Part shown: piece by piece, positions 15,550 to 24,327 of the stretch
Position numbering within the stretch: position 1 is the stretch's first letter
How the letters are laid out: each line of letters opens with the position of its first letter
Source of the DNA: Arthrobacter sp. MYb214
GTDB taxonomy: Bacteria > Actinomycetota > Actinomycetes > Actinomycetales > Micrococcaceae
Assembly (NCBI RefSeq): GCF_002979865.1
Contig: NZ_PCPZ01000002.1
Coordinates: 372,001 to 436,000 of the forward strand
Direction: 5' to 3'
DNA: 64,000 bases
The notes under the pieces: generated by a model
Told to the model about the DNA's origin: nothing
Databases searched by the model: none
The model's input: the letters and a program-made list of their open reading frames with translations, nothing else
Program-made: the position numbers and the translations under genes

Positions 15550-16893
15550 ATGAGCAATAACTGGTCATTTGAAACCCGTCAGATCCACTCCGGCCAGACC
15601 CCGGATCCGACGACCGGAGCACGGGCTCTCCCGATTTTCCAAACCACCTCTTTCGTCTTCCCCAGCGCCCAGAGCGCTGCTGCACGTTTCGCGCTGCAGG
15701 AACTGGAGCCGATCTACACCCGTATCGGCAACCCGACCACCGACGCGGTGGAAACCCGCATCGCTGACCTGGAGGGCGGCGTTGGAGCACTGCTGCTCTC
15801 TTCGGGACAGGCTGCCACCACTTTCGCCATCTTAAATTTGGCCGAAGCCGGCGACCACCTGGTGGCCAGCCCCAGCCTGTATGGCGGAACCCAGAACCTG
15901 CTCAAGCACACGCTCAAGCGCCTGGGCATCGAGGTCACCTTCGTTTCGGACCCGGACAACCTGGATGATTGGCGTGCCGCGGTGCGTCCGAACACCAAGG
16001 CCTTCTTCGGGGAAACCATCTCCAATCCGCGACAGGACGTCCTGGACATCGAGGGCATCTCGGCGATCGCCCACGAAGCTGGCGTGCCGCTGCTGGTGGA
16101 CAACACCCTGGCCACCCCGTACCTGATCCGCCCGATCGAGTGGGGCGCGGATATCGTGATCCATTCGGCCACCAAGTTCCTTGGCGGCCACGGCAATGCC
16201 ATTGCCGGTGTCATCGTGGACTCGGGCAACTTCGACTTCGCCAAGGACGCCGACCGCTTCCCGGGCTTCAACACCCCGGACGAGTCCTACAACGGCCTGG
16301 TCTTCGCCCGCGACCTGGGTGTCAACGGCATCCTGGGCGCCAATCTGGCCTACATCCTCAAGGCCCGCGTGCAGTTGCTGCGCGATTTGGGTTCCTCGGT
16401 TGCGCCGTTCAACGCGTTCTTGATCGCGCAGGGCCTGGAAACCTTGTCGCTGCGCATTGAGCGCCACGGCCAGAATGCCGTAGAAGTTGCCAATTGGCTC
16501 GAATCCCGCGAGGAAGTGCAGAAGGTCGCCTACGCAGGCCTGAAGTCCTCGCCTTGGCATGAGCGTGCGCAGAAGTACAGCGATCAGGGCGCCGGCTCGA
16601 TCATCGCGTTCGAACTGGAGGGCGGTTCGGAAGCCGGCCAGGCCTTCGTGGACGCACTGGTATTGCACTCCAATGTCGCGAACATCGGCGACGTGCGCTC
16701 ATTGGTCATCCACCCGGCCTCCACCACCCATGCCCAGCTCTCCGAAGCTGAGCAGGTTGCGGCCGGCGTGAGCCCGGGACTGGTGCGGCTGAGCGTCGGA
16801 CTGGAGAATATCAAGGATATTCTGGCCGATCTGGAACTGGGCTTCCAAGCTGTTGCAGCCCTCGAGAACAAGGAACTGCAGGAAACCCTCTAG
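15550..16893 (+). CDS. metY: O-acetylhomoserine sulfhydrylase
   Basis: A PLP-dependent enzyme of methionine biosynthesis that makes homocysteine from O-acetylhomoserine and sulfide. I place the start at 15550 behind the strong GGAGG at 15540-15544, giving 447 residues. An earlier start would lie inside the riboswitch. The Schiff-base lysine is Lys209 in HSATKFLGGHG, and PIFQTTSFVF, RIGNPTTDAVE and SSGQAAT are hallmark Cys/Met-metabolism PLP-enzyme stretches. It is followed 2 bp later by metX, which makes its substrate. The SAM-IV riboswitch upstream provides feedback control. Confidence 0.95.
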   Translation: MSNNWSFETRQIHSGQTPDPTTGARALPIFQTTSFVFPSAQSAAARFALQELEPIYTRIGNPTTDAVETRIADLEGGVGALLLSSGQAATTFAILNLAEAGDHLVASPSLYGGTQNLLKHTLKRLGIEVTFVSDPDNLDDWRAAVRPNTKAFFGETISNPRQDVLDIEGISAIAHEAGVPLLVDNTLATPYLIRPIEWGADIVIHSATKFLGGHGNAIAGVIVDSGNFDFAKDADRFPGFNTPDESYNGLVFARDLGVNGILGANLAYILKARVQLLRDLGSSVAPFNAFLIAQGLETLSLRIERHGQNAVEVANWLESREEVQKVAYAGLKSSPWHERAQKYSDQGAGSIIAFELEGGSEAGQAFVDALVLHSNVANIGDVRSLVIHPASTTHAQLSEAEQVAAGVSPGLVRLSVGLENIKDILADLELGFQAVAALENKELQETL

Positions 16894-16895
16894 GC

Positions 16896-18041
16896 ATGGC
16901 ATCCATTGTGACTACTGAAGATACTCTGCGCGCCGAAGAGCTCGCTGGCGGGCAAGACGGCATTTTGCGCCGTAAGTCCGTGGGGGAGCACCACTTCGAA
17001 TTCGGTGGATTCCTTGCGGACGTGGTGCTGGCCTATGAAACGTGGGGGACGCTAGCAGCTGATGGCTCCAACGCGGTGCTGGTGATGCATGCGCTCACCG
17101 GTGACGCCCACGTTGCGCAAGGCGATTCGCAAAGCGCCGGCTGGTGGGAAGAACTCGTAGGCCCCGGCGCCACGGTTGACACCAATGAGTACTTTGTCGT
17201 GTCCATCAACATGGTGGGTGGTTGCAATGGTTCCACCGGCCCCTCGTCCTTGGGCGACCAGGGCCTGCCCTACGGTTCGAGCTTTCCCTTCGTCACCATC
17301 AAGGACTCGGTGCGCCTTGAAGCTCGGCTGGCCAAGCAACTGGGAATTGATTCCTGGCATGCGGTCATTGGCGGTTCGATGGGCGGTGCGCGCGCGTTGG
17401 AATACGCCGTCGAGTTCCCCGACCAGGTCAAGAATCTCGTAGTGATGGCCTCGAGCGCGCAGGCGACTGCCGAGCAAATTGCCTTTGCACAGGTGCAAAC
17501 CCAATCCATCCGGTTGGATCCGCACTTCTGCAATGGCGACTACTACGGCAACGATGCGCGCCCGGACGCCGGTCTTGGCTTGGCTCGCCGCCTGGCCCAC
17601 ATCACCTATCGTTCCGAAGCCGAGCTTGAAACCCGTTTCTCGCGCAACCCGCAGGATGGCGAGAAGCCAACGGGTCTGCTCGAGGGGCCTCGCGGGCGGT
17701 ACCAGGTGGAAAGCTATCTTGACCATCAGGCCAGCAAGCTGGTGAATCGGTTCGATGCCAACAGCTACCTGGTGCTCACCGAGGCGCTGATGAGCCATGA
17801 TGTGGCTCGCGGCCATGAATCCCTGGAAGCCGCCTTGGCGCGACTGGCGAAGGTCAACGTGGTGGTTGCCGCGGTAACCACTGACCGGTTGTACTTTCCT
17901 GAGCAGTCAGTGAAGCTGGCTTCGTCGCTGGCCAAGCCAAAACCGGTGCACTACATTGATTCGCCGATTGGCCACGATGGATTCCTGACCGATGCCACGC
18001 AGCTCGATGGCGTGCTTCGGACCTTGGTGTTCGGAGACTGA
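16896..18041 (+). CDS. metX: Homoserine O-acetyltransferase
   Basis: An alpha/beta-hydrolase-fold enzyme of 381 residues that transfers acetyl from acetyl-CoA to homoserine. The nucleophile Ser161 is in IGGSMGGARALE, the catalytic aspartate lies in TTDRLYFP and the catalytic histidine in IGHDGFL near the end. HALTGDAH and INMVGGCNGSTGP are diagnostic MetX stretches. It follows metY by 2 bp, so both are under the SAM-IV riboswitch. A strong terminator lies 28 bp after its stop. Acetyl rather than succinyl transfer is expected from the actinobacterial MetX family and the metY partner. Confidence 0.95.
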   Translation: MASIVTTEDTLRAEELAGGQDGILRRKSVGEHHFEFGGFLADVVLAYETWGTLAADGSNAVLVMHALTGDAHVAQGDSQSAGWWEELVGPGATVDTNEYFVVSINMVGGCNGSTGPSSLGDQGLPYGSSFPFVTIKDSVRLEARLAKQLGIDSWHAVIGGSMGGARALEYAVEFPDQVKNLVVMASSAQATAEQIAFAQVQTQSIRLDPHFCNGDYYGNDARPDAGLGLARRLAHITYRSEAELETRFSRNPQDGEKPTGLLEGPRGRYQVESYLDHQASKLVNRFDANSYLVLTEALMSHDVARGHESLEAALARLAKVNVVVAAVTTDRLYFPEQSVKLASSLAKPKPVHYIDSPIGHDGFLTDATQLDGVLRTLVFGD

Positions 18042-18069
18042 GCCCCGGAAGGGGCTCGGGAAGATTTCA

Positions 18070-18119
18070 AAGCCTGAAGCAGTTCCGCCAGTAATCGGTG
18101 GAACTGCTTCAGGCTTTTC
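18070..18119. terminator. Terminator of metYX (bidirectional)
   Basis: Perfect 17-bp arms AAGCCTGAAGCAGTTCC (18070-18086) and its complement (18100-18116) are followed by TTTCG on the plus strand and preceded by an A-rich stretch that would form U's on the minus strand. It therefore also fits the convergent SGNH hydrolase gene. Confidence 0.88.
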
Positions 18120-18123
18120 GTGC

Positions 18124-19038
18124 CTACTTGGCGCTGTCGCCGGCGCCGAGCGAGTCGTTTGGCTTGGTCTGCGCAAACGGCGTGGCCGAGGGCCGTTTCG
18201 GGGTGATGCCGTCGCCGGAGGACTGGTGGCGCAGGCGGCGCAATACCCAGGGAGCAAGATGCTCACGCGCCCACTGCAGATCCTCCTTGCGGGCTTCCCT
18301 CCAGCTGCGTTCATCCACGGCCGGAACGATTTCGGTGTCCAGCGGATGCGCGACGTTCAGCGAGTCCAGTGCCATGGCGGCAATGCGCTGGTGCCCGGCG
18401 GGGGAGAAGTGCAGGCGATCCGGTGCCCACATCTGGGATTGGTGCAACTCCTGCAAGGCCCACATGTCCGCCACGATGGCGTCGTGGCGGGCGGCTACGG
18501 TGCGCACGTTTTCGTTGTAGATCGCCACCTTGCCTCGGATGCTTCCCAAAACCGGGGTATCGCGAATATCGGGCCCGGTGAAGAGCAAGAGCGTGGCGCC
18601 CGTATCGGTGAGCTTGGCTACCGCATTGTCGAGGATATCTGCAATCTTGTCTGGATCCCCGCCCGGGCGCAGGACGTCGTTGCCGCCTGCGCAGAGCGAG
18701 ATCAGATCGGGCTTCAGGTCAATGCAGGGATCGAGCTGTTCGGCAACGATCTGGCCAATCAGCCGGCCTCGAATGGCGAGATTGGCATACGAGAAGTCCG
18801 GGACGGTGCGGCTGAGCTCATGGGCCAAGCGGTCGGCCCAGCCAAGGTGGCGGCCGGTGCTCGACGGGTCGGGGTCGCCGATGCCCTCGGTGAACGAGTC
18901 CCCAATGGCGACATAGCGGCGCCACGGATGCAGTGGGGCATTGGCGGATGTTGATGGTTCAGAAGCAGAATCGTTTGGCACGAATCTATTGTTACCAAAG
19001 GGTAACTTATAGTCAATCATTCCCGAGGATGATTCCAT
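18124..19038 (-). CDS. SGNH/GDSL-type esterase
   Basis: A 304-residue SGNH hydrolase. Block I with the nucleophile serine is YVAIGDSFTEGIGDP, block II has the NLAIRGR region, block III is SLCAGGNDVL, and the catalytic Asp-x-x-His is APDRLHFSPAGH. No signal peptide is evident: the N-terminus is polar and about 35 residues long, and an ATG six codons in is an alternative start. The C-terminal 80 residues are basic and poorly conserved. It should hydrolyse an ester or lipid, with the substrate unknown. It is a single-gene unit sharing a terminator with metX. Confidence 0.82.
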   Translation of the reverse strand: MESSSGMIDYKLPFGNNRFVPNDSASEPSTSANAPLHPWRRYVAIGDSFTEGIGDPDPSSTGRHLGWADRLAHELSRTVPDFSYANLAIRGRLIGQIVAEQLDPCIDLKPDLISLCAGGNDVLRPGGDPDKIADILDNAVAKLTDTGATLLLFTGPDIRDTPVLGSIRGKVAIYNENVRTVAARHDAIVADMWALQELHQSQMWAPDRLHFSPAGHQRIAAMALDSLNVAHPLDTEIVPAVDERSWREARKEDLQWAREHLAPWVLRRLRHQSSGDGITPKRPSATPFAQTKPNDSLGAGDSAK

Positions 19039-19049
19039 GAGCCGCCGTG

Positions 19050-19448
19050 CTAGTCGCTCAAAGCGTCCCGGCGCGCCTGAAAGTACTCGTCGCGGGTAAT
19101 GATTCCTCGCGAGTGCAGGGAATCGAGTTCGGCAAGCTTGTCCTCAAGGGATTTTTCCGGCGCCAGCATAGCTGAATTAGCGGCTCTTGCCATCAGTTCG
19201 GTTTCCAGGGTCAGCGGATCAAAACCGGCGCTCTTGGCTTTGCGGTAATTGCGCACCGCTACGAAGATGATCAATCCGATAACGGCGATAAAGAGCATGG
19301 CGAACAGGGGAGTGCCGACTGAAAATACGGTGTCCACGTTATCGAATAGGGACGAAGCGCTTCCCGGGTCCGGTTCGATGTACCCGAAACTATCGAGATC
19401 CTCTTGCAGCTGCCCCGGAATATTTTCGCTGTATTCAATTTCGTCCAT
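19050..19448 (-). CDS. Small membrane protein with C-terminal SHOCT domain
   Basis: I start this 132-residue protein at the ATG at 19448, behind an AGGAA sequence. The longer frame would translate the GACAGC hexanucleotide repeat as an ETATATAT stretch, which looks artificial. One membrane span (PLFAMLFIAVIGLIIFVAV, about 48-66) follows an acidic extracellular N-terminus. The C-terminus SLEDKLAELDSLHSRGIITR begins a typical SHOCT motif (short C-terminal domain, thought to mediate oligomerisation). Its function is not known. It lies 11 bp upstream of the SGNH hydrolase start, so the two are probably cotranscribed. Confidence 0.75.
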   Translation of the reverse strand: MDEIEYSENIPGQLQEDLDSFGYIEPDPGSASSLFDNVDTVFSVGTPLFAMLFIAVIGLIIFVAVRNYRKAKSAGFDPLTLETELMARAANSAMLAPEKSLEDKLAELDSLHSRGIITRDEYFQARRDALSD

Positions 19449-19464
19449 GGCGCCTATTCCTAAC

Positions 19465-19500
<36 letters not shown>

Positions 19501-19607
19501 TCGTCCGGCGAGAGCGGCGTTCCGGAGGACCGTGAGGCCCTTGGTCCAGTTGAACACGAAAAACTTGAAAAGCTAGGCAATTTTTTGAAGATTTATAATC
19601 TTGTAAC

Positions 19608-19688
19608 ATGTCAACTGGATTTCCAGGCCTTGGAAGACCATGGTTCCAGGATAGTGCCGGCCAACGCCTTCAGGAGATTCGACGGTGA
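19608..19688 (+). CDS. Possible leaderless 26-residue small ORF
   Basis: A perfect TATAAT lies at 19594-19599, and an ATG follows 8 bp downstream at 19608, the position where transcription would begin. The frame gives MSTGFPGLGRPWFQDSAGQR plus a short basic end. Leaderless genes are common in actinobacteria. I see no good -35 element and no family match. It could be a translated leader for the esterase gene at 19806 or the start of a decayed gene. Confidence 0.25.
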   Translation: MSTGFPGLGRPWFQDSAGQRLQEIRR

Positions 19689-19805
19689 TTACGGGGAAGT
19701 TCTGCTGCACCCGGGCGCTGCCATCGCCGGTGGCCGGGGACTTGATGGAATCGGGCCGCGGAAGCGCTGAGCTAGCGAGGTCCTGTTCGATAGTCTTGGG
19801 GAACT

Positions 19806-20456
19806 ATGACTATCCCGGACCAGGCTCCAGTGGCCATCATCTCCCGTAACGACGAATCCCGCCTTGGAACTCCGCTGCTGGTGTTCCTGCACGGCTACGG
19901 CTCGAATGAACAAGACCTCATGGGGCTCTCGCAGCATCTGCCCGAAGAGTTCACTTACCTCTCGGTGCGCGCACCGCTGCAAGCAGGCCCGGGGTACAGC
20001 TGGTTCCCGCTGACCCAGGAAATCGACTACTCCATCGAGTCGGTGGCACGCAGCGTCGAAGCGCTATGGGCATTGCTGGAACCGCTGGTAAAGCAGCACT
20101 CCTCGATCACCCTGCTCGGTTTCTCCCAGGGCATGGCCATGGCGACTTCATTGGCACGCTACCAGCCCGATTCCATTGAAGCCGTCGTCGGGCTCTCGGG
20201 CTTCGCCGTGGATCCCGGGCCCTTGGATATATTCGACGACGCGAAGCTGGCAGAAAAGCCGCTGCCGCTGTTCTGGGGCCGCGATCTGGCTGACCCGGTG
20301 ATCACCCGGGACAAGATCGAATACACCCTGGGATGGGCCCCGGGGCACACCGAATTGGCCAGCGAAACCTACCGGCAGATTGGCCACTCGGTGTGCATGG
20401 AAGAACTGCAGGATGTTTCCGAGTTCCTCAACAGGGTCGTCCTGGGGAAAAGCTGA
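19806..20456 (+). CDS. Carboxylesterase/phospholipase-type alpha/beta hydrolase
   Basis: A 216-residue cytosolic serine hydrolase of the YpfH/phospholipase-carboxylesterase family. The oxyanion stretch is LLVFLHGYGSNEQDL, the nucleophile serine is in LLGFSQGMAMA, the catalytic aspartate is in RDLADPVI and the histidine is in QIGHSVCMEEL. The length and motif order match the family, whose members hydrolyse short-chain esters or lysophospholipids. Its stop abuts the convergent S4-domain gene. The 5' region of about 120 bp contains the small leaderless ORF. Confidence 0.85.
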   Translation: MTIPDQAPVAIISRNDESRLGTPLLVFLHGYGSNEQDLMGLSQHLPEEFTYLSVRAPLQAGPGYSWFPLTQEIDYSIESVARSVEALWALLEPLVKQHSSITLLGFSQGMAMATSLARYQPDSIEAVVGLSGFAVDPGPLDIFDDAKLAEKPLPLFWGRDLADPVITRDKIEYTLGWAPGHTELASETYRQIGHSVCMEELQDVSEFLNRVVLGKS

Positions 20457-20696
20457 CTACTGCTGCGCGGTGACCTTCACGCATTCACCATTCACGCACA
20501 CCACGTCGCCGGGGCGGATCTGCGCCCCGCGACGGGTGTCCACCTCTCCATTGACGGTGACGATTCCGTCGGAAATCATTTCCTTGGCGTGGATGCCATC
20601 CTCGGCCAGGGAGGCAAGCTTGAGCAACTGGCCCAAGCGGATGGACTCGTCGCGGATTTCTAGGTCAAAAGCTTCGTTGGCACTCATGGCTTCCAT
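20457..20696 (-). CDS. S4-domain RNA-binding protein (YbcJ/YaaA-like)
   Basis: A 79-residue protein made almost wholly of one S4 domain: IRLGQLLKLASLAEDGIHAK, then EMISDGIVTVNGEVDTRRGAQIRPGDVV. Small proteins of this type bind structured RNA and are linked to ribosome assembly or quality control. The first ATG is at 20696 and a second lies three codons in. It is convergent with the esterase gene and divergent from glyS. Confidence 0.85.
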   Translation of the reverse strand: MEAMSANEAFDLEIRDESIRLGQLLKLASLAEDGIHAKEMISDGIVTVNGEVDTRRGAQIRPGDVVCVNGECVKVTAQQ

Positions 20697-20867
20697 TCTT
20701 CCCTAAATAAGCGCGCTGCATCGTTAGAATCGGCCAAAGGCGTGGAAGTTCACGTCGGCGTTACCTGATTCGGCTTCGTCTGCAGGCCGCGGAAACGATA
20801 CCCTTGGAAGGTATGTATTTTTCTACGGACCGCAACCAGCGGCCTCGTAATTCCCATTGGAGTTGAT

Positions 20868-22253
20868 ATGGCGCCACAGTCCAAGCTAGACCAGGTTATT
20901 TCCCTCGCAAAGCGTCGAGGATTCGTTTTCCAGGCTGGTGAAATCTACGGTGGTTCCCGTTCGGCATGGGATTACGGTCCCCTGGGCACCGAACTGAAGG
21001 AAAACATCAAGCGCGAGTGGTGGCAGAACTTCGTTCGCGGCCGCGAGGACATGGTTGGCCTGGACTCGTCGATCATCTTGCCCAAGGCTGTCTGGGAAGC
21101 ATCGGGCCACGTGGCCACTTTCACCGACCCGCTGGTCGAATGCATCCAGTGCCACAAGCGCCACCGCCAGGACCACCTGATCGAGGCTTTCGAGGCCAAG
21201 AAGGGCCGTGCGGCCAAGGACGGGATGAGCGAGATCGCCTGCCCTGACTGCGGCACCAAGGGCCAGTTCACCGAGCCGCAGATGTTCTCCGGCCTGATGA
21301 AGACCTTCCTGGGCCCAGTGGATACCGAAGCCGGCCTGGCCTACATGCGTCCGGAGACCGCCCAGGGCATCTTCGTGAACTTCGCCAACGTGCTCACCGC
21401 CTCGCGCAAGAAGCCGCCATTCGGCATCGGCCAGATCGGCAAGGCTTTCCGCAACGAAATCACCCCGGGCAACTTCATCTTCCGCACCCGCGAGTTCGAG
21501 CAGATGGAAATCGAGTTCTTCACCGCTCCGGAAGATGCCCCCGCTTTCTTCGACCAGTGGGTCAAGGATTGCTGGGCATGGTTCCTGGATCTGGGCATCA
21601 AGGAAGAGAACCTGCGCCAGTTCGACGTGCCAGAAGACGAGCGCGCGCACTACTCGGCCGGCACCATCGACTTCGAGTACCGCTTCGGCTTCCAGGGTTC
21701 GGAGTGGGGCGAGCTCATGGGCGTTGCCAACCGCACCGACTACGACCTGTCCAGCCATGCGAAGGCTTCGGGCTCCGAGCTGTCCTACTTCAACCAGGCC
21801 ACCGGTGAGCGCTACACCCCCTACGTGATCGAGCCTTCCTTCGGCCTGACCCGTTCCATGATGGCTTTCCTGGTCGATGCCTACACCGAGGACGAAGCAC
21901 CGAACACCAAGGGCGGCGTGGACAAGCGCACCGTGCTCAAGCTCGATCCGCGCCTGGCTCCGGTCAAGGCCGCGGTGCTGCCGCTGAGCCGCAATGAGAA
22001 CCTTTCCCCGAAGGCCAAGGACCTGGCTGCCGAGCTGCGCAAGCGCTGGAACATCGACTTCGATGACGCCGGTGCCATTGGCCGCCGCTACCGCCGCCAG
22101 GATGAGATCGGCACCCCGTTCTGCATCACCGTGGACTTCGACACCCTCGAGGACCAGGCCGTGACCATCCGCGAACGCGACACCATGTCCCAGGAACGTG
22201 TTTCCCTGGACCAGGTCACCGCTTACCTTTCCGAGCGCCTGAACGGAGCCTAG
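20868..22253 (+). CDS. glyS: Glycyl-tRNA synthetase, homodimeric type
   Basis: A 461-residue class IIa aminoacyl-tRNA synthetase that charges tRNA-Gly. The N-terminus has the family block [20 protein letters not shown], a Cys-rich insertion ([12 protein letters not shown] and CPDCGTKG) that could bind zinc, motif 2 [20 protein letters not shown] and motif 3 in [13 protein letters not shown]. The C-terminal anticodon-binding domain begins near [15 protein letters not shown]. The length is that of the alpha-2 enzyme found in actinobacteria. No T-box leader is visible upstream. A GNAT gene follows 6 bp after its stop, so the two are probably cotranscribed. Confidence 0.96.
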   Translation: MAPQSKLDQVISLAKRRGFVFQAGEIYGGSRSAWDYGPLGTELKENIKREWWQNFVRGREDMVGLDSSIILPKAVWEASGHVATFTDPLVECIQCHKRHRQDHLIEAFEAKKGRAAKDGMSEIACPDCGTKGQFTEPQMFSGLMKTFLGPVDTEAGLAYMRPETAQGIFVNFANVLTASRKKPPFGIGQIGKAFRNEITPGNFIFRTREFEQMEIEFFTAPEDAPAFFDQWVKDCWAWFLDLGIKEENLRQFDVPEDERAHYSAGTIDFEYRFGFQGSEWGELMGVANRTDYDLSSHAKASGSELSYFNQATGERYTPYVIEPSFGLTRSMMAFLVDAYTEDEAPNTKGGVDKRTVLKLDPRLAPVKAAVLPLSRNENLSPKAKDLAAELRKRWNIDFDDAGAIGRRYRRQDEIGTPFCITVDFDTLEDQAVTIRERDTMSQERVSLDQVTAYLSERLNGA

Positions 22254-22259
22254 AGCCCG

Positions 22260-23189
22260 ATGAACGAACTGGAATTCCGCCTGTGGCGCTCCGGGGACGA
22301 CCTCCAGCTGCTGCAGATCTTCGGCGATCCGCGTTCCCCGCAGGCCCACCAGGACCGCACCATGCTGCGCGAAAACAGCGATGCACCGTTCTCCCGCACG
22401 CTGGTAGCCACCGTTGACCAGGTGGCTATCGGCGCCGGCGTGGTGTTCGCTTCCTCGCTGCATCCGCAGCGCCTGTGGCTCTATGTCGAGGTAGCCGCCG
22501 AGCAGCGCCGGTCCGGCGTTGGCACCGCCCTGGTGGAACAGCTGCGCAAGCAGATTCCGGCCGGCCAGGCGCAGGAGCTCAAGGCCCGCTACACGGTGAC
22601 CGCGGGCGATCCTGCTGCCGCGGCGGCTGGCTTCTGCCAGTCGCTGGGCCTGGGAGAAATCCAGGTCTCGCGCGATGTCATCCTGGAGCCGGGGGCTCTG
22701 GCTGAACCGGTTTTCGACACCAATGACCGGGTGATCGAGGACCTGTCCACCGGCAGTGTCGAGCTGACCCAGCTGGTGATGGATTTCTACAACGCGGTGC
22801 ACACCGATTGGGACCCAGCCAAGATGACCGTGGGCTCGGCGCAGCGCATGCTGCTCGACGAGCACACCGGCGCGCAGGGCGCCCTGGTGCTGCGCGACAA
22901 GCCGAAGCGCGAGGGCGGTGTTCCGCTGGCTTTCGCGGTCAGCTACGTGCCCGCCCGCGAGAACGCCCCGACCGACGTGCTGGTAGGCCACAACCCGGCC
23001 TTCAGCGATGACGAAGTGGCAGAAGCGGTGCGCGACATGGTCGCCATGCTGATCCACCAGTACCCGGTGAAGCTGGAAGTCGACTCGTCGATGTTCATCC
23101 TCTCCTCGCTGATTGATGCGTTGGCCGTGGTTGACCAGGCCACCGTCATATCCACGACGCATATCCTCGCCAGCGACGCGGCGAAGTAA
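22260..23189 (+). CDS. GNAT acetyltransferase-type protein
   Basis: A 309-residue protein whose N-terminal half carries a GNAT core: LYVEVAAEQRRSGVGTALVE (motif A, residues about 77-96). The C-terminal half (from about 165) looks like a second, degenerate GNAT unit with VELTQLVMDFYNAVHTDWDP and an end strand THILASD, as in two-domain mycothiol-synthase-like proteins. The substrate is unknown. It is 6 bp downstream of glyS and ends in a strong terminator, so it belongs to the glyS transcript. Confidence 0.78.
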   Translation: MNELEFRLWRSGDDLQLLQIFGDPRSPQAHQDRTMLRENSDAPFSRTLVATVDQVAIGAGVVFASSLHPQRLWLYVEVAAEQRRSGVGTALVEQLRKQIPAGQAQELKARYTVTAGDPAAAAAGFCQSLGLGEIQVSRDVILEPGALAEPVFDTNDRVIEDLSTGSVELTQLVMDFYNAVHTDWDPAKMTVGSAQRMLLDEHTGAQGALVLRDKPKREGGVPLAFAVSYVPARENAPTDVLVGHNPAFSDDEVAEAVRDMVAMLIHQYPVKLEVDSSMFILSSLIDALAVVDQATVISTTHILASDAAK

Positions 23190-23202
23190 TGCCAGCAAGA
23201 GC

Positions 23203-23230
23203 GGGACCCGCCTGGCGGGTCCCGTTTTTG
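23203..23230 (+). terminator. Terminator of the glyS-GNAT unit
   Basis: CGGGACCCGC (23203-23212) and GCGGGTCCCG (23216-23225) form a perfect stem with a 3-base loop, followed by five T's. Confidence 0.92.
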
Positions 23231-23286
23231 CCATTCTGCACCAGCCTCCACTTCTTGAAAGAACTCCGTTGACCACCAGCACCACC

Positions 23287-24282
23287 ATGACCTCGCAGGT
23301 CCGCTCCGGCGGAAAGATCCTGTTCATCCTGCTTGCCATCGCTTCGGGCCTGCTGCTGTGCGTGCAGTCTCGCATCAACGGGGCGCTGGGCGCGAAGCTG
23401 GGGGACGCCATCGCGGCATCAACCATCAGCTTCGGTGTCGGTTTGGCGGCATTGGTACTGCTGGCCATCTTTGTTCCCGCGGTGCGCGGCTCGGTGGCGC
23501 AAGTGCCGCGCGCCTTGGCCCAGGGCCGTTTCCCGCGCTGGTACCTGGTGGCCGGCGCGGTAGGTGCCCTGATTGTCTTCAGCCAGGCCGCCGCGGTGCC
23601 GCTCATTGGGGTGGCGCTGTTCACCGTCTGCCTTGTGACCGGCCAGGCAATCGGTTCCATGTTCATGGACCGGGTGGGCTTTGGCGGGGCCGCGCCGCGC
23701 AAGATCAATGCCTTGCGCATCCTCGGCGTGGTGCTGACCATTATCGGCGTGGTTTGGGCGGTCAGTCCGCGCGGAGCCGACGCCGATCTTGCCGCGTTGC
23801 TCCTGCCAATGGCGCTTTCGGCAGCCGTCGGCATGCTCATGGGCTTCCAGGCAGCTGCCAACGGCGCGCAAGCGGCGGCTTATGGCGGCGCCACGGCGGC
23901 GACCCTGGTGAACTTTGCCGTCGGGTTCGTGGTCCTGGCGATGGTGATGCTGGTGCGGTTGCCTGCCGGCATCGGCCTGGACCCGCTGCCAGGCACCTGG
24001 TGGTACTACATCGGCGGACTGCTCGGTTGCCTGTTCGTCGGCATCACCGCCCTGGTGGTCAAGCGGCTCGGAGTGCTGGTCACCAGCCTCGCGGCCGTTG
24101 GCGGCCAGCTGGTGGGCTCGCTGCTCCTGGACGTTTTCTTCCCGGCTCCCGGTTCGTCCGTCACCGCCGCAACTGTCATGGGTACCTTGCTGACACTGCT
24201 CGCTGTTGGCCTGGCCTCGATCTCAGGAGCGCGGAACGCGAAGAGCGCCAGCACCCGAATCCCGGTGGCATCACGCAATTAG
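23287..24282 (+). CDS. DMT-superfamily transporter, YdcZ type (tandem domain)
   Basis: A 331-residue membrane protein of the drug/metabolite transporter superfamily, YdcZ (DUF606) family. Two homologous halves of about five spans each can be seen: the first opens with ILFILLAIASGLLLCVQSRI and NGALGAKLGD, and the second is centred on MALSAAVGMLMGFQAAANGA. The ATG at 23287 is chosen; it lies past the glyS-unit terminator. YdcZ proteins are normally about 150 residues, so this is the fused duplicate form. The cargo is unknown. Confidence 0.8.
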   Translation: MTSQVRSGGKILFILLAIASGLLLCVQSRINGALGAKLGDAIAASTISFGVGLAALVLLAIFVPAVRGSVAQVPRALAQGRFPRWYLVAGAVGALIVFSQAAAVPLIGVALFTVCLVTGQAIGSMFMDRVGFGGAAPRKINALRILGVVLTIIGVVWAVSPRGADADLAALLLPMALSAAVGMLMGFQAAANGAQAAAYGGATAATLVNFAVGFVVLAMVMLVRLPAGIGLDPLPGTWWYYIGGLLGCLFVGITALVVKRLGVLVTSLAAVGGQLVGSLLLDVFFPAPGSSVTAATVMGTLLTLLAVGLASISGARNAKSASTRIPVASRN

Positions 24283-24327
24283 CGTGGCGCGCTATCGCTG
24301 TTTACCTTCCGTTTTCCTCCACGACTT

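Noticed and set aside
20697-20867. T-box leader before glyS
   Set aside because: No T-box consensus and no terminator/antiterminator pair could be found.
20886-23861. Very long minus-strand open frame (991 codons) opposite glyS and neighbours
   Set aside because: It is antisense to three well-supported genes and has no recognisable domain. Long open frames of this kind arise from GC-biased codons on the other strand.
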